64,000 bases of DNA from contig NZ_SGUC01000001.1 of NCBI RefSeq assembly GCF_005435165.1, forward strand, positions 1 to 64,000, read 5' to 3'. Positions 50,477 through 59,977 of the stretch are shown here, in pieces. Below the pieces are notes generated by a model. It was given only the letters and a program-made list of their open reading frames with translations. It searched no databases and was not told the DNA's origin. The DNA comes from Halorubrum sp. GN11_10-6_MGM. GTDB lineage: Archaea; Halobacteriota; Halobacteria; Halobacteriales; Haloferacaceae. Every line of letters starts with the position of its first letter. Position 1 is the stretch's first letter. The position numbers and the translations under genes are program-made.

Positions 50477-51523
50477 TTATCCCGTCGGTTGCGCGCCGAC
50501 GAGCGTCGCGCGGAACCCGCCCTCAGCGGACTCGCCGATCTCCAGCGTCCAGCCGTGCGCGGCCGCGACGCGCTCGACGATGGCGAGGCCGATGCCCGTT
50601 CCGCCGTCCGGCGAGACGCCGAAGTCGGTCAGTTCCGCGCGGTCGGCGTCGGGGAGCCCCGGGCCGTCGTCGGCCACGTACACGCCTCGGTCGTCGACGC
50701 CGACCCGGACCGTCGGCGCGTCGCCGCCGTGGTCGAAGGCGTTACCGATCAGGTTTCCGACGGCGCGCCGGAGCAGCGTCGGATCGCCGGCGACCGGTCC
50801 CGGGTCCTCGACGACGAGGTCGGCGTCGGCCGGGCAGTCGCCGAAGTCGCCCGATTCGAGACAGTCGCTCGCGAGCTCCGCGAGGTCGACCGCGGCGTCC
50901 TCGGTCTCGACTTCCTCGGGGTCGCGGGCCATCACGAGCGCCTCGTCTATCATCGTCTCGATCCGGTCGAGCGCGTCCTCGGCGGCCCCCAACTCCTCGG
51001 TCTCGCCGGTCTCGCGTGCGAGGTCGACGTACCCCCGCGCGACCGACAGCGGGTTCCGGAGGTCGTGCGAGAGGAAGCCGGCGAGGCGTTCGAGCCGCTC
51101 GTTGAGCCGCTTCAGTTCCCGCTCGCGTTCGACCCGGTCCGTGACGTCGCGGATGACGCCGACGACGCCGACGATCGACCCGCCGTGTTCGATCGGCGTC
51201 AGCCGCGTCTCGACCGTTATCTCGCACCCGTCGCCGAGCGTCATCGCGAGCTGGAGCCGCTCGTCGTCCGCCTCGTCAGCGAGGACGCGCTCGGCGCTGG
51301 CCCGGTAGCGTTCGCCCGTCTCGGGGGCCCAGTACCCCTCCTCGACGAGCCGCTCCGGGTGTTTCGAGTGGAGCACGTCCTCGTCGAAGCCGGTCACCTC
51401 GCGGAGGCGGTCGTTGACGAACACCCGGTTCCGGTCGGCGTCGAGGACGTACGCGCCGTCGCCGAGGGCGTTCACGATCGACTCGGCGTGGTCGATCCGG
51501 TCGGGTCCCGGCGCAGAATCCAT
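50477..51523 (-). CDS. PAS-domain sensor histidine kinase
   Basis: 348 residues, soluble. The PAS/PAC domain (about 12-125) has [20 protein letters not shown] and a PAC strand [17 protein letters not shown]. The H-box is [15 protein letters not shown] near 147-161. The ATPase has an N-box [16 protein letters not shown], the G1 box [10 protein letters not shown] and a G2 box [12 protein letters not shown]. There is no receiver or membrane segment, and no response regulator is adjacent. The signal is unknown. Confidence 0.9.
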   Translation of the reverse strand: MDSAPGPDRIDHAESIVNALGDGAYVLDADRNRVFVNDRLREVTGFDEDVLHSKHPERLVEEGYWAPETGERYRASAERVLADEADDERLQLAMTLGDGCEITVETRLTPIEHGGSIVGVVGVIRDVTDRVERERELKRLNERLERLAGFLSHDLRNPLSVARGYVDLARETGETEELGAAEDALDRIETMIDEALVMARDPEEVETEDAAVDLAELASDCLESGDFGDCPADADLVVEDPGPVAGDPTLLRRAVGNLIGNAFDHGGDAPTVRVGVDDRGVYVADDGPGLPDADRAELTDFGVSPDGGTGIGLAIVERVAAAHGWTLEIGESAEGGFRATLVGAQPTG

Positions 51524-51608
51524 GCGCCCGCTACGGGCCGGGGGGTCAAGTGTCTCCCGGGTGTCGGCGGGTGCGGGCGACGACCGCGCCCCTCGGTTCG
51601 GGCAGCAC

Positions 51609-52499
51609 TCACCCCGCGATCATCGCGACGCCGACGACGGCGAGGACGGCCGCGACGAGGCGGAGTCGGAAGTGGCGCTCGCCGAGCAGCACGCCGCCGA
51701 GGACGACCGCGACGATCGCCTGCGTGTTGATGACCGGGGAGGCGACGCTCGCGGGCAGCGCCGCGAACGCGACCGTCGTCAGGTGCTCGCCCAGCGCGAC
51801 GAGCGCGCCGACCGCGAGGAACTTCGGGACGTCTCGCCGGGTGACCTCGATCGGGGTCCGGACCGCGGCGGGGAGCAGCACGACCGCGACGCCCGCGAGC
51901 AGCAGCGGGACCCAGAGCGTCCCGGGGATCGCGAGCTCCTGGAGCGCGACCCGCTTGCCCACGTCGGCGACCGCGTAGCAGGCCGCGCTCGCGAGCGCCA
52001 GCTGCGCGGGCCGCGAGCGAGCGGCCCGGACGAACGGCGCGAAGAAGCTCCCCGGCTCGTAGTTCGCGACGTACACCGCGAGCGTGGTGACGACGACGCC
52101 GGCGACCTGAATCGGCGCCAGCACCTGCCCGAGCAGCCCGACCTCCAGCGGGAGGACGAACATCGGGACGACCTTGTTGATCGGCGCGACGTACGACACC
52201 GCCCCGTCCTCGATGGTGCGCAGGAAGAGGACGAACGCCGCGGCCGTCGCGAGGCTCGTAACGGCGACGACGGCGAACCGCCGCGGGACGACGAGCGCGG
52301 ACAGCCCGGCCGCGGCGTCGCCGAACCCGACCGTGAGCCCCGTCGCCGCGAGGAACCACCCGAGCGCCACGGCGTTGATCGTCACCGTCAGCGCGGCCGG
52401 GGGATACCCCGAGAAGGCGCGCTTCAGGACGAAGAGGTACGCGCCCCAGACGACGGCGGCGGCGAGCGCGAAGAGGAGTCCGGCGTCCATTCGATCCAT
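51609..52499 (-). CDS. EamA/DMT-family transporter
   Basis: 296 residues with ten transmembrane helices in two EamA halves (about 5-140 and 150-295). It starts [20 protein letters not shown], and the second half has [20 protein letters not shown], a conserved end-of-repeat motif. It probably exports or imports a small metabolite. ATG 52490 is an alternative start. Confidence 0.85.
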   Translation of the reverse strand: MDRMDAGLLFALAAAVVWGAYLFVLKRAFSGYPPAALTVTINAVALGWFLAATGLTVGFGDAAAGLSALVVPRRFAVVAVTSLATAAAFVLFLRTIEDGAVSYVAPINKVVPMFVLPLEVGLLGQVLAPIQVAGVVVTTLAVYVANYEPGSFFAPFVRAARSRPAQLALASAACYAVADVGKRVALQELAIPGTLWVPLLLAGVAVVLLPAAVRTPIEVTRRDVPKFLAVGALVALGEHLTTVAFAALPASVASPVINTQAIVAVVLGGVLLGERHFRLRLVAAVLAVVGVAMIAG

Positions 52500-52531
52500 C
52501 CGAACGCGACCGGGGGAAAGAAGGGTTCGAT

Positions 52532-52589
52532 CCGGCCGCGGACCGTCGCCGCGAGACCGGCCGCGGACCGTCGCCGCGAGACCGGCCGC
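52532..52589. repeat. 25-base tandem repeat, 2.3 copies
   Basis: CCGGCCGCGGACCGTCGCCG plus GCGAGA (one base shared at the join) occurs at 52532-52556 and 52557-52581, then breaks off after CCGGCCGC. It fills the gap between the divergent EamA and DUF309 genes. Confidence 0.6.
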
Positions 52590-52640
52590 TCCCACGTCAC
52601 CGCGAAACCGTTAGGTCGCTCCCCGGCGAACGCCGCGCAC

Positions 52641-53216
52641 ATGGACGACCACACCCGAGACCCCGGGGTCGCCCCGCCGCTCGGGAACCCGACCGGGTGG
52701 CACGCGGGCGACGACGGTCCGGACTCCGTCGACGCGGCGGAGGGGTCCGGCGGTCCGGCGCGGTCCGACGCACCGTCCGACTCGCGGGTGGTCGGCGGGT
52801 ACTGGGAACACGCGACGCTCCGGCGAGCGACGGAACACGGCGTGCGGCTGTTCAACGACGGCGCCTACCACGAGAGCCACGACTGCTTCGAAAACGAGTG
52901 GTACAACTACGGGAGCGGCACCGTCGAGAGCGCCTTCCTCCACGGGATGGTTCAGGTCGCGGCGGGCGCGTACAAGCGCGTCGACTTCGAGAACGACGCC
53001 GGGATGCGGTCGCTGTTCGAGACCGCCCTTCAGTACCTCGAGGGCGTCCCGGGCGACTTCTACGGCGTCGACGTCGACGACGTCCGCGAAACCCTCCGGG
53101 CCGCGCTCGACGACCCCAGCGCGGTCGACGACTGGCGGATCGCCCTCGACGACGCGCGCCCGCCGGCGTACCCCGCCGACTACGAGTACGCGGAGCGCGT
53201 CGACGAGGAGCACTGA
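52641..53216 (+). CDS. DUF309 protein
   Basis: 191 residues. A disordered Asp/Gly/Ser-rich N-terminus (about 1-60) precedes the DUF309 domain, with [23 protein letters not shown] near 76-98 (the H-E-x-x-E/W core) and [14 protein letters not shown]. The domain is a small helical bundle of unknown role. CCGTTAGG (about 52607-52614) is at leaderless distance. Confidence 0.82.
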   Translation: MDDHTRDPGVAPPLGNPTGWHAGDDGPDSVDAAEGSGGPARSDAPSDSRVVGGYWEHATLRRATEHGVRLFNDGAYHESHDCFENEWYNYGSGTVESAFLHGMVQVAAGAYKRVDFENDAGMRSLFETALQYLEGVPGDFYGVDVDDVRETLRAALDDPSAVDDWRIALDDARPPAYPADYEYAERVDEEH

Positions 53217-53367
53217 GGGGACCGGCCGACGTGAGCGGCGACGGGAAACGAACGGAACCGGCGCGGGTGACAGCGGTCGACGAACGGAACCGGCACGGAC
53301 GACGGCGGTCACCCTCCCGTCGCCCCGGATCCGAACGCCACTTATCCGCCGCGCGCCTGCGGGAGAT

Positions 53368-54171
53368 ATGGAAGTTCACGATTTGGGCGACGGGGAGCCC
53401 GAGGTCGCCGTCGTCGGGGCGATCCACGGCGACGAGCCCTGCGGCGCCCGTGCCGTCGAGCGCCTGCTCGACGCCGACCTCGACCCCAAGCGGCCGGTGC
53501 GGCTGATCGTCGCCAACGAGGAAGCCCTAGAGGCCGGGGAGCGCTACCTCGACGCCGACCTCAACCGAGTGTTCCCGGGAAATCCGGACGCTGAGGCCCA
53601 CGAAGTTCGGCTCGCGGCAGAACTCTTCGACGCGCTGGCGGGGTGTACCACCCTCGCGATCCACTCGACGCAGTCGTACGCCGAGCCGTTCGCCGTCATC
53701 GACTCGATGGACGAGGTGACCCGCGCGGTCGCGCCGCACCTCCCGGTCGGCGCCGTGATCCAGACCGACGCGTTCACCGAGGGCCGGCTCATCGAGCACC
53801 CGCACACACTCGAAGTGGAGGCCGGGCTCCAGGGCTCCGAGGCCGCCGCCGACAACGCCTACTGGCTGTCGCGGGCGTTCCTCGCGGCGACCGGCGCCAT
53901 CTCCGCGCCGGGCGCCGACGACGTGGTGGACGCGGGCGGCCGCGAGGACGTCTCGGTGTTCCGGCTGCGCGACCGCATCCCGAAGCCCGAGGCGGAGGCG
54001 TACGAGGTGTTCGCGCGCAACTTCGAGCGCGTCGAGTCCGGCGAGCGGTTCGCGGCCGCCGACGGCGAGCCCCTGCTCGCGGAGGAGCCGTTCTACCCCG
54101 TGCTGCTGTCGCCGAACGGCTACCGCGACCAGTTCGGCTACGTCGCCGACCGCGTCGGGACGCTGGAGTAG
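53368..54171 (+). CDS. Aspartoacylase/succinylglutamate desuccinylase-like protein
   Basis: 267 residues. Zinc ligands are His and Glu of GAIHGDEPCGARAV near 18-31 and His in LAIHSTQSYAEP near 97. The substrate loop ADLNRVFPG near 63 is typical, and the catalytic Glu is in HTLEVEAG. The 151-base gap before it holds two copies of ACGAACGGAACCGGC (53248-53262 and 53280-53294) and little else. The substrate is unknown. Confidence 0.82.
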   Translation: MEVHDLGDGEPEVAVVGAIHGDEPCGARAVERLLDADLDPKRPVRLIVANEEALEAGERYLDADLNRVFPGNPDAEAHEVRLAAELFDALAGCTTLAIHSTQSYAEPFAVIDSMDEVTRAVAPHLPVGAVIQTDAFTEGRLIEHPHTLEVEAGLQGSEAAADNAYWLSRAFLAATGAISAPGADDVVDAGGREDVSVFRLRDRIPKPEAEAYEVFARNFERVESGERFAAADGEPLLAEEPFYPVLLSPNGYRDQFGYVADRVGTLE

Positions 54172-54209
54172 TCGCCCTCGCGGCGCCGAGCGCGGTCGGC
54201 CCCGGCTTC

Positions 54210-54590
54210 TTACTCGACGAGTTCGATCGCGTCGTCGCCGTTCGGCACCGCGCAGATGAACGCGCCGGGCTCGTCGCCCTCGTTGCGGTACCAGTGTTCG
54301 ACGCCCGCGGGGATCAGGAGCGCGTCGCCGGGAGCGACGGCGTGTTCCTCGTCGCCGATCCCGACGACGTACTCGCCGGCGAGGACGTACTGCTCGTGTT
54401 CGACCGCGTTGGTGTGTCTGGGGACCTCGGCGCCGGGCGCGAGCTCGAAGCGCCGCATCGCGAAGTTCGGGGCGCCGTCGGACTCGTCGAGGAGCACGGC
54501 TTTCGAGAGTCCCTCGGCGGCGTCGACGGGCTCGGACGCGACCGCGTCGCCGCGTTTCACGACCGACTCGGGATCGCCTGCGTCGTTCAT
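54210..54590 (-). CDS. Cupin-domain protein
   Basis: 126 residues. The two cupin motifs are RHTNAVEHEQYVLAGEYVVG and DALLIPAGVEHWYRNEG, with three His and one Glu as likely metal ligands. Single cupins of this size may be isomerases, dioxygenases or sensors. It is divergent from the site-2 protease gene. Confidence 0.82.
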   Translation of the reverse strand: MNDAGDPESVVKRGDAVASEPVDAAEGLSKAVLLDESDGAPNFAMRRFELAPGAEVPRHTNAVEHEQYVLAGEYVVGIGDEEHAVAPGDALLIPAGVEHWYRNEGDEPGAFICAVPNGDDAIELVE

Positions 54591-54614
54591 GGGCGTCCGT
54601 GACGGGTGGCGGGT

Positions 54615-54659
54615 ACTTAACCGATCACCGCACGGACCCGGTGACTTAACCGATCACCG
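54615..54659. promoter_or_regulatory. Directly repeated 16-base core promoters of divergent genes
   Basis: ACTTAACCGATCACCG occurs at 54615-54630 and again at 54644-54659. Read on the minus strand, the first copy gives GTTAAGT about 26-32 bases before the cupin ATG (54590). Read on the plus strand, the second gives CTTAACC about 24-30 bases before the protease ATG (54675). Confidence 0.55.
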
Positions 54660-54674
54660 GCCGAACTCGAGGGC

Positions 54675-55877
54675 ATGCGTGGGATCAATGTCGGGAGCGC
54701 GTTCGGGATTCCGATCCGCCTCAACTGGACGTTTCTGCTCGTCTTACCGCTTTTCGCGTACCTCATCGGTCAGCAGGTCGGAACGATCGTCGAGGTGATG
54801 AACGAGACCGCGGGGCTCGGGATCGACGCGGCCGTACTCGCGTCGGGACCGGCGCCGTGGCTGCTCGGGCTGGCAGCGGCGATCGGGCTGTTCGTCGGCG
54901 TGCTGCTCCACGAGTTCGGCCACTCGCTGGTCGCCATGCGGTACGGGTACGAGATCGAGTCGATCACGCTGTGGCTGCTCGGCGGCCTCGCCAGCTTCGC
55001 CGAGTTCCCCGAAGACTGGAAACACGAGTTCTGGATCGCGATCGCCGGGCCGCTGGTCAGCGTCGGGGTCGGGGTCGCCTGCTACGGGATCGTCTTCGCC
55101 CTGCCCGCCGGGACGGGTGCCTCGGTCGCGGTGAACGCCGCCCTCTTCGTCTTCGGCTACCTCGCGCTGTTGAACGTCGTCCTCGCGGTGTTCAACATGC
55201 TCCCGGCGTTCCCGATGGACGGCGGGCGCGTCCTCCGGGCGCTGCTCGCGCGGAACCAGCCGCACGCGCAGGCGACCCAGCGGGCCGCCTCGGTCGGAAA
55301 GGTGTTCGCGTTCCTGATGGGGATCGTCGGCCTGTTCACCTTCCAGCTGCTGCTCATCGTGCTCGCCTTCTTCGTCTACATCGCCGCCTCCGGGGAGGCC
55401 CAACAGACCACCCTGAAGGCCGCCTTCGAAGACGTCACCGTCGGCGACGTGATGACGCCGCGCGAGAACCTCCACACGGTGACGGAGGACACCTCGGTCG
55501 CCGACCTGATGAGCCGGATGTTCGAGGAGCGCCACACCGGCTACCCGGTCCTCGCCGGCGACGACCTCGTCGGGATGGTCACCTTAGAGGACGCCCGGTC
55601 GGTCCGCGAGGTGGAGCGCGACGCCTACCGCGTCGACGACGTGATGGCGACCGACGTCGTCGGGGTCGCCCCGGAGGCAGACGCCCTGAGCGCCCTCCAG
55701 ACCATGCAGGAGCACGGCGTCGGACGCCTGCCGGTGGTCGACGCCGACGGTGAGCTCGTCGGCCTCATCTCGCGGTCGGACCTGATGACCGCGTTCAACA
55801 TCATCCAGACCGGCGGGACGCCGCGGGTCATCGGCGGGCGGCGCGCGCAGCCGGACGAGGGTCCCGGCGTGTTCTGA
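54675..55877 (+). CDS. Site-2 protease family (M50) metalloprotease with CBS pair
   Basis: 400 residues with six or so transmembrane helices. The zinc site is HEFGH at 79-83 and the Asp ligand is in FPMDGGRVLRAL near 183. Two C-terminal CBS domains (about 255-310 and 320-378) may bind nucleotides and control activity. It would cut within the membrane; a substrate such as an anti-sigma-like or regulatory membrane protein is not known. The catalytic set is complete. Confidence 0.9.
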   Translation: MRGINVGSAFGIPIRLNWTFLLVLPLFAYLIGQQVGTIVEVMNETAGLGIDAAVLASGPAPWLLGLAAAIGLFVGVLLHEFGHSLVAMRYGYEIESITLWLLGGLASFAEFPEDWKHEFWIAIAGPLVSVGVGVACYGIVFALPAGTGASVAVNAALFVFGYLALLNVVLAVFNMLPAFPMDGGRVLRALLARNQPHAQATQRAASVGKVFAFLMGIVGLFTFQLLLIVLAFFVYIAASGEAQQTTLKAAFEDVTVGDVMTPRENLHTVTEDTSVADLMSRMFEERHTGYPVLAGDDLVGMVTLEDARSVREVERDAYRVDDVMATDVVGVAPEADALSALQTMQEHGVGRLPVVDADGELVGLISRSDLMTAFNIIQTGGTPRVIGGRRAQPDEGPGVF

Positions 55878-55944
55878 GGCCGCTCGGCCGGCGATCTGAG
55901 TCGCGATCGGCCGCCGCGTCGGCGTCATCGCCCCCGGCGTGGGG

Positions 55945-55950
55945 TATATA
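55945..55950 (+). promoter_or_regulatory. TATA box for the DUF460 gene
   Basis: TATATA lies 25-30 bases before GTG 55975, supporting a leaderless GTG start rather than the in-frame GTG at 55939. Confidence 0.5.
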
Positions 55951-55974
55951 CGCGGCAACGACTTACCTCGGTGC

Positions 55975-58038
55975 GTGACAACCCGGACCATCCGCGCCCG
56001 CGACCGGCCGGTGTTCGGCGTCGACGTCCACAGCGGCGACGTCCGCGGCGACAGTCCCTCCTACGCGCTCGTGATACTCGACCCGGTCGACGAGGACGAC
56101 CCGGACGCCCCGGACGCCGACGGCCCGATGGCCCGAGTGACCCGCGACGTCGTCTCCTTCCGGAAGCTCTGCCGCCTGATCGACGACCGCGAACCGCTGT
56201 ACGTCGCCACCGACAACGCCTACGAGCTGGCGGCGGACAAGGGGGAGCTCGTGGGGTTCCTCCGGTCGCTACCCGACGGCACCCGACTCGTTCAGGTAAC
56301 CGGCGCGGAGCGGCCGGAGCCGCTCTCCAGAGTCGCCTCCAGACACGGGATTCCGTACGGAAAGAAACCGATGAAGGAGGCCGAGGCGGCCGCCCGGCTC
56401 GCGGCCGCGAACGTCGGCCACGAGGTGACCGCGTTCACCGACGAGACGCGGGTAAAGGTGTCCCGAGGGCGCTCGACCGGAAAGGGCGGGTGGAGTCAGG
56501 ACCGGTACACGCGCCGCATCCACGGCAACGTCAGGAAGCGGACGCGGCAGGTCCAGTCGAAGCTGAAGGAGGCGAACCTCGACTTCGAGCGCGACGTGAC
56601 CGAGAAGTACGGCGGCTACGCGAACGCGACGTTCACGGTCGCGGCCCGCCCGGAGGAGATCCCCGTCTCGAACTCGCGGGCGGGCGACGTACGCGTCGAG
56701 GTCGAGCGCGAGCGTCGCGACGGGATCGAGTACGAGCCGTTGGTCAAGCGCCGCGACCGCGTCATCGTCGGCATCGACCCCGGCACCACCACCGCGGCCG
56801 CGGTCGTCGGCCTCGACGGCACCGTCCACGCGTTGTACTCCTCGCGGACCGGCGACACCGCCGAGGTGACGGAGTGGATCGTCGAGCAGGGCCGGCCGAT
56901 CATCGTCGCCGCCGACGTCGAGCCGATGCCGGAGACGGTCGAGAAGTTCCGGCGCTCGTTCGACGCCGCCGGCTGGCGCCCTACCACGGACCTCCCGGTC
57001 GACGAGAAGCTCCACCGGACCCGCGAGGCGAGCTACGCCAACGACCACGAGCGCGACGCGCTCGCGGCGGCACTGTACGCCTACGACGACCACGAGGACC
57101 AGTTCGAGCGGATCGCGGCGAAGACCCCGCCGCGGCTCGACCGCGAGGCGGTGATCGCCGGCGTCGTCGCGGGCGGGTCGTCGGTCGAGGCCGTCGTCGA
57201 CGACCTGAGCGAGGACGACGGCGACGGTGGCGGCGGGAGCGGCGACGGCGACGCGGACGGGACGGATCCCACGGAGCCGGAGCGCACCGAGGAGGAGGAG
57301 ACGATCCGGCGACTCCGCGAGCGCGTCGACCGGCTGGAGTCGCACGCCGAGTCGCTCGAAGACGACCTCGACGAGCGCGACGACCGAATCGACGAGCTGG
57401 AGGGGGAGTTAGAGGAGTCGAAACGCGAGGAGCGCATCGAGGCGCGCACGCGACGGGCGGTGTCGCGGCTGGAGCGCGAGACGGACCGGCTGGAGCGCGA
57501 GCGCGACGAGGCGCAGGAGCGCGTCGAAGACCTCGAACGGAAGGTGGAGACGCTAAAGGAGCTGTGGCGGCTCGACCACTCGAACTTCGGCGACGTCGCG
57601 GAGGGGCGAGGGCTCGTGAGCGTGAAGGTGGTCGAGCAGTTCACGCTCGACGCGCTCGACGCCGCCGACGATGCGTACGGGCTCGTCGCGGGGGACGTGG
57701 TGTTCCTCCGGGACGCGTCCGGGGCCGGCCGCCGGACCGCGGAGCGGCTCGCCGAGGCGGAGCCGCGGGCGGTGATACGCGGCGAGGGCAACCTCTCGGA
57801 CGTCGCCGACGCGGTGCTGTTCGAGCGGGGGGTTCCGGTGGTGGCCGCCGACGCCGTCCCGGTCCGCGAGGTCGACGAGCTGGCGGTCGCGAGCGAGGAG
57901 GACCTCGCCGCCGCCGTCGACGACTGGGAGGAGCGCGCCGAACAGCGCCGGCGCGACGAGAAGGCCGAGCGGATCGACCGGATCATCTCCGAACACCGGG
58001 CGGGGCGGACGCTGCCCGAGACCGAGGAGACCGACTGA
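55975..58038 (+). CDS. DUF460 protein with two RNase H-like regions and a coiled coil
   Basis: 687 residues, GTG start. Residues 11-130 begin FGVDVHSGD, and a second RNase H-like segment begins VIVGIDPGTTTAAAVVGLDG near 263-282 with Asp268. Both have the first-strand Asp of RuvC/YqgF-type folds. NDHERDALAAALYAYDD near 350 supplies a late Asp/Glu cluster. A Gly/Asp linker leads to a long Arg/Glu coiled coil (about 430-530) and a C-terminal domain. The family is archaeal and predicted to act on nucleic acid, but its role is unproven. Confidence 0.82.
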   Translation: MTTRTIRARDRPVFGVDVHSGDVRGDSPSYALVILDPVDEDDPDAPDADGPMARVTRDVVSFRKLCRLIDDREPLYVATDNAYELAADKGELVGFLRSLPDGTRLVQVTGAERPEPLSRVASRHGIPYGKKPMKEAEAAARLAAANVGHEVTAFTDETRVKVSRGRSTGKGGWSQDRYTRRIHGNVRKRTRQVQSKLKEANLDFERDVTEKYGGYANATFTVAARPEEIPVSNSRAGDVRVEVERERRDGIEYEPLVKRRDRVIVGIDPGTTTAAAVVGLDGTVHALYSSRTGDTAEVTEWIVEQGRPIIVAADVEPMPETVEKFRRSFDAAGWRPTTDLPVDEKLHRTREASYANDHERDALAAALYAYDDHEDQFERIAAKTPPRLDREAVIAGVVAGGSSVEAVVDDLSEDDGDGGGGSGDGDADGTDPTEPERTEEEETIRRLRERVDRLESHAESLEDDLDERDDRIDELEGELEESKREERIEARTRRAVSRLERETDRLERERDEAQERVEDLERKVETLKELWRLDHSNFGDVAEGRGLVSVKVVEQFTLDALDAADDAYGLVAGDVVFLRDASGAGRRTAERLAEAEPRAVIRGEGNLSDVADAVLFERGVPVVAADAVPVREVDELAVASEEDLAAAVDDWEERAEQRRRDEKAERIDRIISEHRAGRTLPETEETD

Positions 58039-58131
58039 GGGACTCGTCGGCGGTCCGCGCGCCGGGACGGTCCGCGTGAGTCGTCGGCACGCATCCAGAA
58101 GTCATATGTCCGGGAGCGCACAGTCGGAGGT

Positions 58132-59118
58132 ATGGACGCTCACGAGCTGATCACCCGGAACGCGGCCGAGGTGGTCACCGAGGCGGAGATCGAGGCGCTG
58201 GCCGACGACCCCGAGGGCAAGCGGGCGTACGTCGGCTACGAGCCCTCGGGCGTGCTCCACATCGGTCACATGCTCACCGCGAACAAGCTCATCGACCTCC
58301 AAGAGGCCGGCTTCGAGGTGACGGTCCTGTTGGCCGACGTACACGCCTACCTCAACGACAAGGGGTCGTTCGAGGAGATCCGCCACACCGCCGAACGGAT
58401 GCGCGACCAGTTCATCGCCTACGGGCTCGACGAGTCGAACACGCAGTTCGTCCTCGGCTCCGACTTCCAGCTCGACGACGACTACACCCTCGACCTCCAC
58501 GCCCTCGAACTGGAGACCACCCTCGCCCGCGCCGAGCGCGCGATGGCCGAGATCACGTCGGGGGACTCGGTGAAGGTGTCGCAGGCCGTCTACCCGCTGA
58601 TGCAGGCGCTCGACATCCCGTACCTCGGCGTCGACCTCGCGGTCGGCGGGATGGAGCAGCGCAAGGTCCACATGCTCGCGCGCGACGTGCTCCCGAGCAT
58701 CGACCGCGAGCCGCCGACGAGCCTTCACACGCCGCTCATCGCCGATCTCGCGACCGGCCGCGGGAAGATGTCCTCCAGCGAGGGCGTCACGATCTCGATG
58801 GAGGACTCCCGCGAGGAGATCGAGTCGAAGGTGAACAACGCCTACTGCCCGCCGACGGCCGACCCCGAGCCGACCGACGACGGCGAGTCGCGCGAGAACC
58901 CCGTCCTTCAGGTGTTCGAGTACCACGTGTTCCCGCGGTTCGAGTCGATCGTCGTCGAGCGCCCCGAGGAGTACGGCGGGGATCTGGAGTACGACACCTA
59001 CGACGAGCTGGAGGCCGAGCTGGAGGCCGGCGAGCTTCACCCCGCGGACGCGAAGGGCGCGCTCGCGGAGTACCTCGACCGCCTCATCGCGCCGGGGCGC
59101 CAGCAGCTCGCGGAGTAG
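58132..59118 (+). CDS. tyrS: Tyrosyl-tRNA synthetase
   Basis: 328 residues, the short archaeal class Ic form. The HIGH motif is VLHIGHM at 41-47, and the KMSKS equivalent is KMSSSEG near 207. The tyrosine pocket includes AYVGYEPSG near 32-40 and QALDIPYLGVDLAVGG. It charges tRNA-Tyr in the cytoplasm. It lacks the S4 domain of bacterial enzymes. Confidence 0.94.
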   Translation: MDAHELITRNAAEVVTEAEIEALADDPEGKRAYVGYEPSGVLHIGHMLTANKLIDLQEAGFEVTVLLADVHAYLNDKGSFEEIRHTAERMRDQFIAYGLDESNTQFVLGSDFQLDDDYTLDLHALELETTLARAERAMAEITSGDSVKVSQAVYPLMQALDIPYLGVDLAVGGMEQRKVHMLARDVLPSIDREPPTSLHTPLIADLATGRGKMSSSEGVTISMEDSREEIESKVNNAYCPPTADPEPTDDGESRENPVLQVFEYHVFPRFESIVVERPEEYGGDLEYDTYDELEAELEAGELHPADAKGALAEYLDRLIAPGRQQLAE

Positions 59119-59127
59119 TCGCCGGTA

Positions 59128-59922
59128 TCAGACGTTCGAATCCGGCCGGCCCGTCGTTCCGGTCTCCGCGTTTTCTCTCACCGCGTGCCCGTCGAGCGGA
59201 CAGGTCCCGTCCAGACAGCCGAGCCCCGCCGCCGTCTCGAAGAGGGGGAGCCCGCAGTCGCACTCGCCGACGACGACGCCGGCCGGGAACGAGAAGGTGG
59301 TCTCGCAGTCGGGGTCGTTCTCGCAGCCGAGGTACACCCGGCCGGGCGCGAAGCGGACCCGCAGGTCGCCCTCGCAGTCCGGGCAGTCCCAAATCCCGTC
59401 GAATCGCTCGCTGACGGCGTCTTCCATCGGGTCGCAGGCAGGGTCGAGACAGAGGTGAAACGGCTCGCCGCGCTCGACGCGGATCTTCGGGAGGCCGCAG
59501 TCGTCGCAGGTCGCGTCCGTGACGCTCGCGCCCGCCGGCAGTCCCCAGCGCGTCTCGCAGTCGAGACACACCACGTCGCCCCGCGAGCGAACGAGCGATC
59601 CGCCGTCCTCGGGGCAGGTCCCGACGGGGACGCCCGCCTCGGTGACGGGGAGCGCGCGGCTCGCGGTCGCCTCCGTGGCGACCACCCGGAGCTGCCGGGA
59701 GCCGTCGCGGGCGGTGACGGTGAACCCGTCGCCGTCGCCCTCGACGACGACGCTCTCGGGGCGGGTGAGCCACGCGACGGGCTGGTAGCCGTCGGCGTCG
59801 TGGACGAGCGTCGTGTCGTCGGGTTTTATCAGGACGACGACGCGCCCGCGGTGGGTGCGGGTGCGATCGCCGCGGTCGATTACCTCGCAGTCGCCGGCCA
59901 GCACGCGGAGTCGTTGCGGCAT
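59128..59922 (-). CDS. NucS N-domain (DUF91-like) fused to C4 zinc ribbons
   Basis: 264 residues. Residues 1-90 look like the N-terminal DNA-binding/dimerisation half of NucS/EndoMS (RLRVLAGDCEVIDRGDR..RVVVLIKPDDTTLVHDADGYQPVAW). In place of the nuclease domain come four or five cysteine pairs: CPEDGG..CLDC, CDDCG..CLDPAC, CPDCEG..CENDPDC, CDCG..CLDGTC. These resemble topoisomerase I C-terminal zinc fingers. It would thus bind DNA without cutting it. It lies tail-on to tyrS and beside a repair-type helicase. The domain match is from memory of the family. Confidence 0.7.
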   Translation of the reverse strand: MPQRLRVLAGDCEVIDRGDRTRTHRGRVVVLIKPDDTTLVHDADGYQPVAWLTRPESVVVEGDGDGFTVTARDGSRQLRVVATEATASRALPVTEAGVPVGTCPEDGGSLVRSRGDVVCLDCETRWGLPAGASVTDATCDDCGLPKIRVERGEPFHLCLDPACDPMEDAVSERFDGIWDCPDCEGDLRVRFAPGRVYLGCENDPDCETTFSFPAGVVVGECDCGLPLFETAAGLGCLDGTCPLDGHAVRENAETGTTGRPDSNV

Positions 59923-59977
59923 ACGACGGCTGGCCGCGGCATCGGTGTTAAGCGGTCGTCACGGAGGTTTATCACCG

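Noticed and set aside
49412-51730. 772-residue open frame antisense to pyrG, tRNA-Leu and the histidine kinase
   Set aside because: It is antisense to pyrG, a tRNA gene and a kinase gene, all with clear motifs. Long open antisense frames are expected at this G+C level, and the predicted protein is Arg/Val-rich with no domain.
53221-53367. Small gene in the gap before the aspartoacylase-like gene
   Set aside because: Frames are short and the gap consists mainly of a duplicated 15-base stretch; no TATA-supported start was seen for an ORF there.
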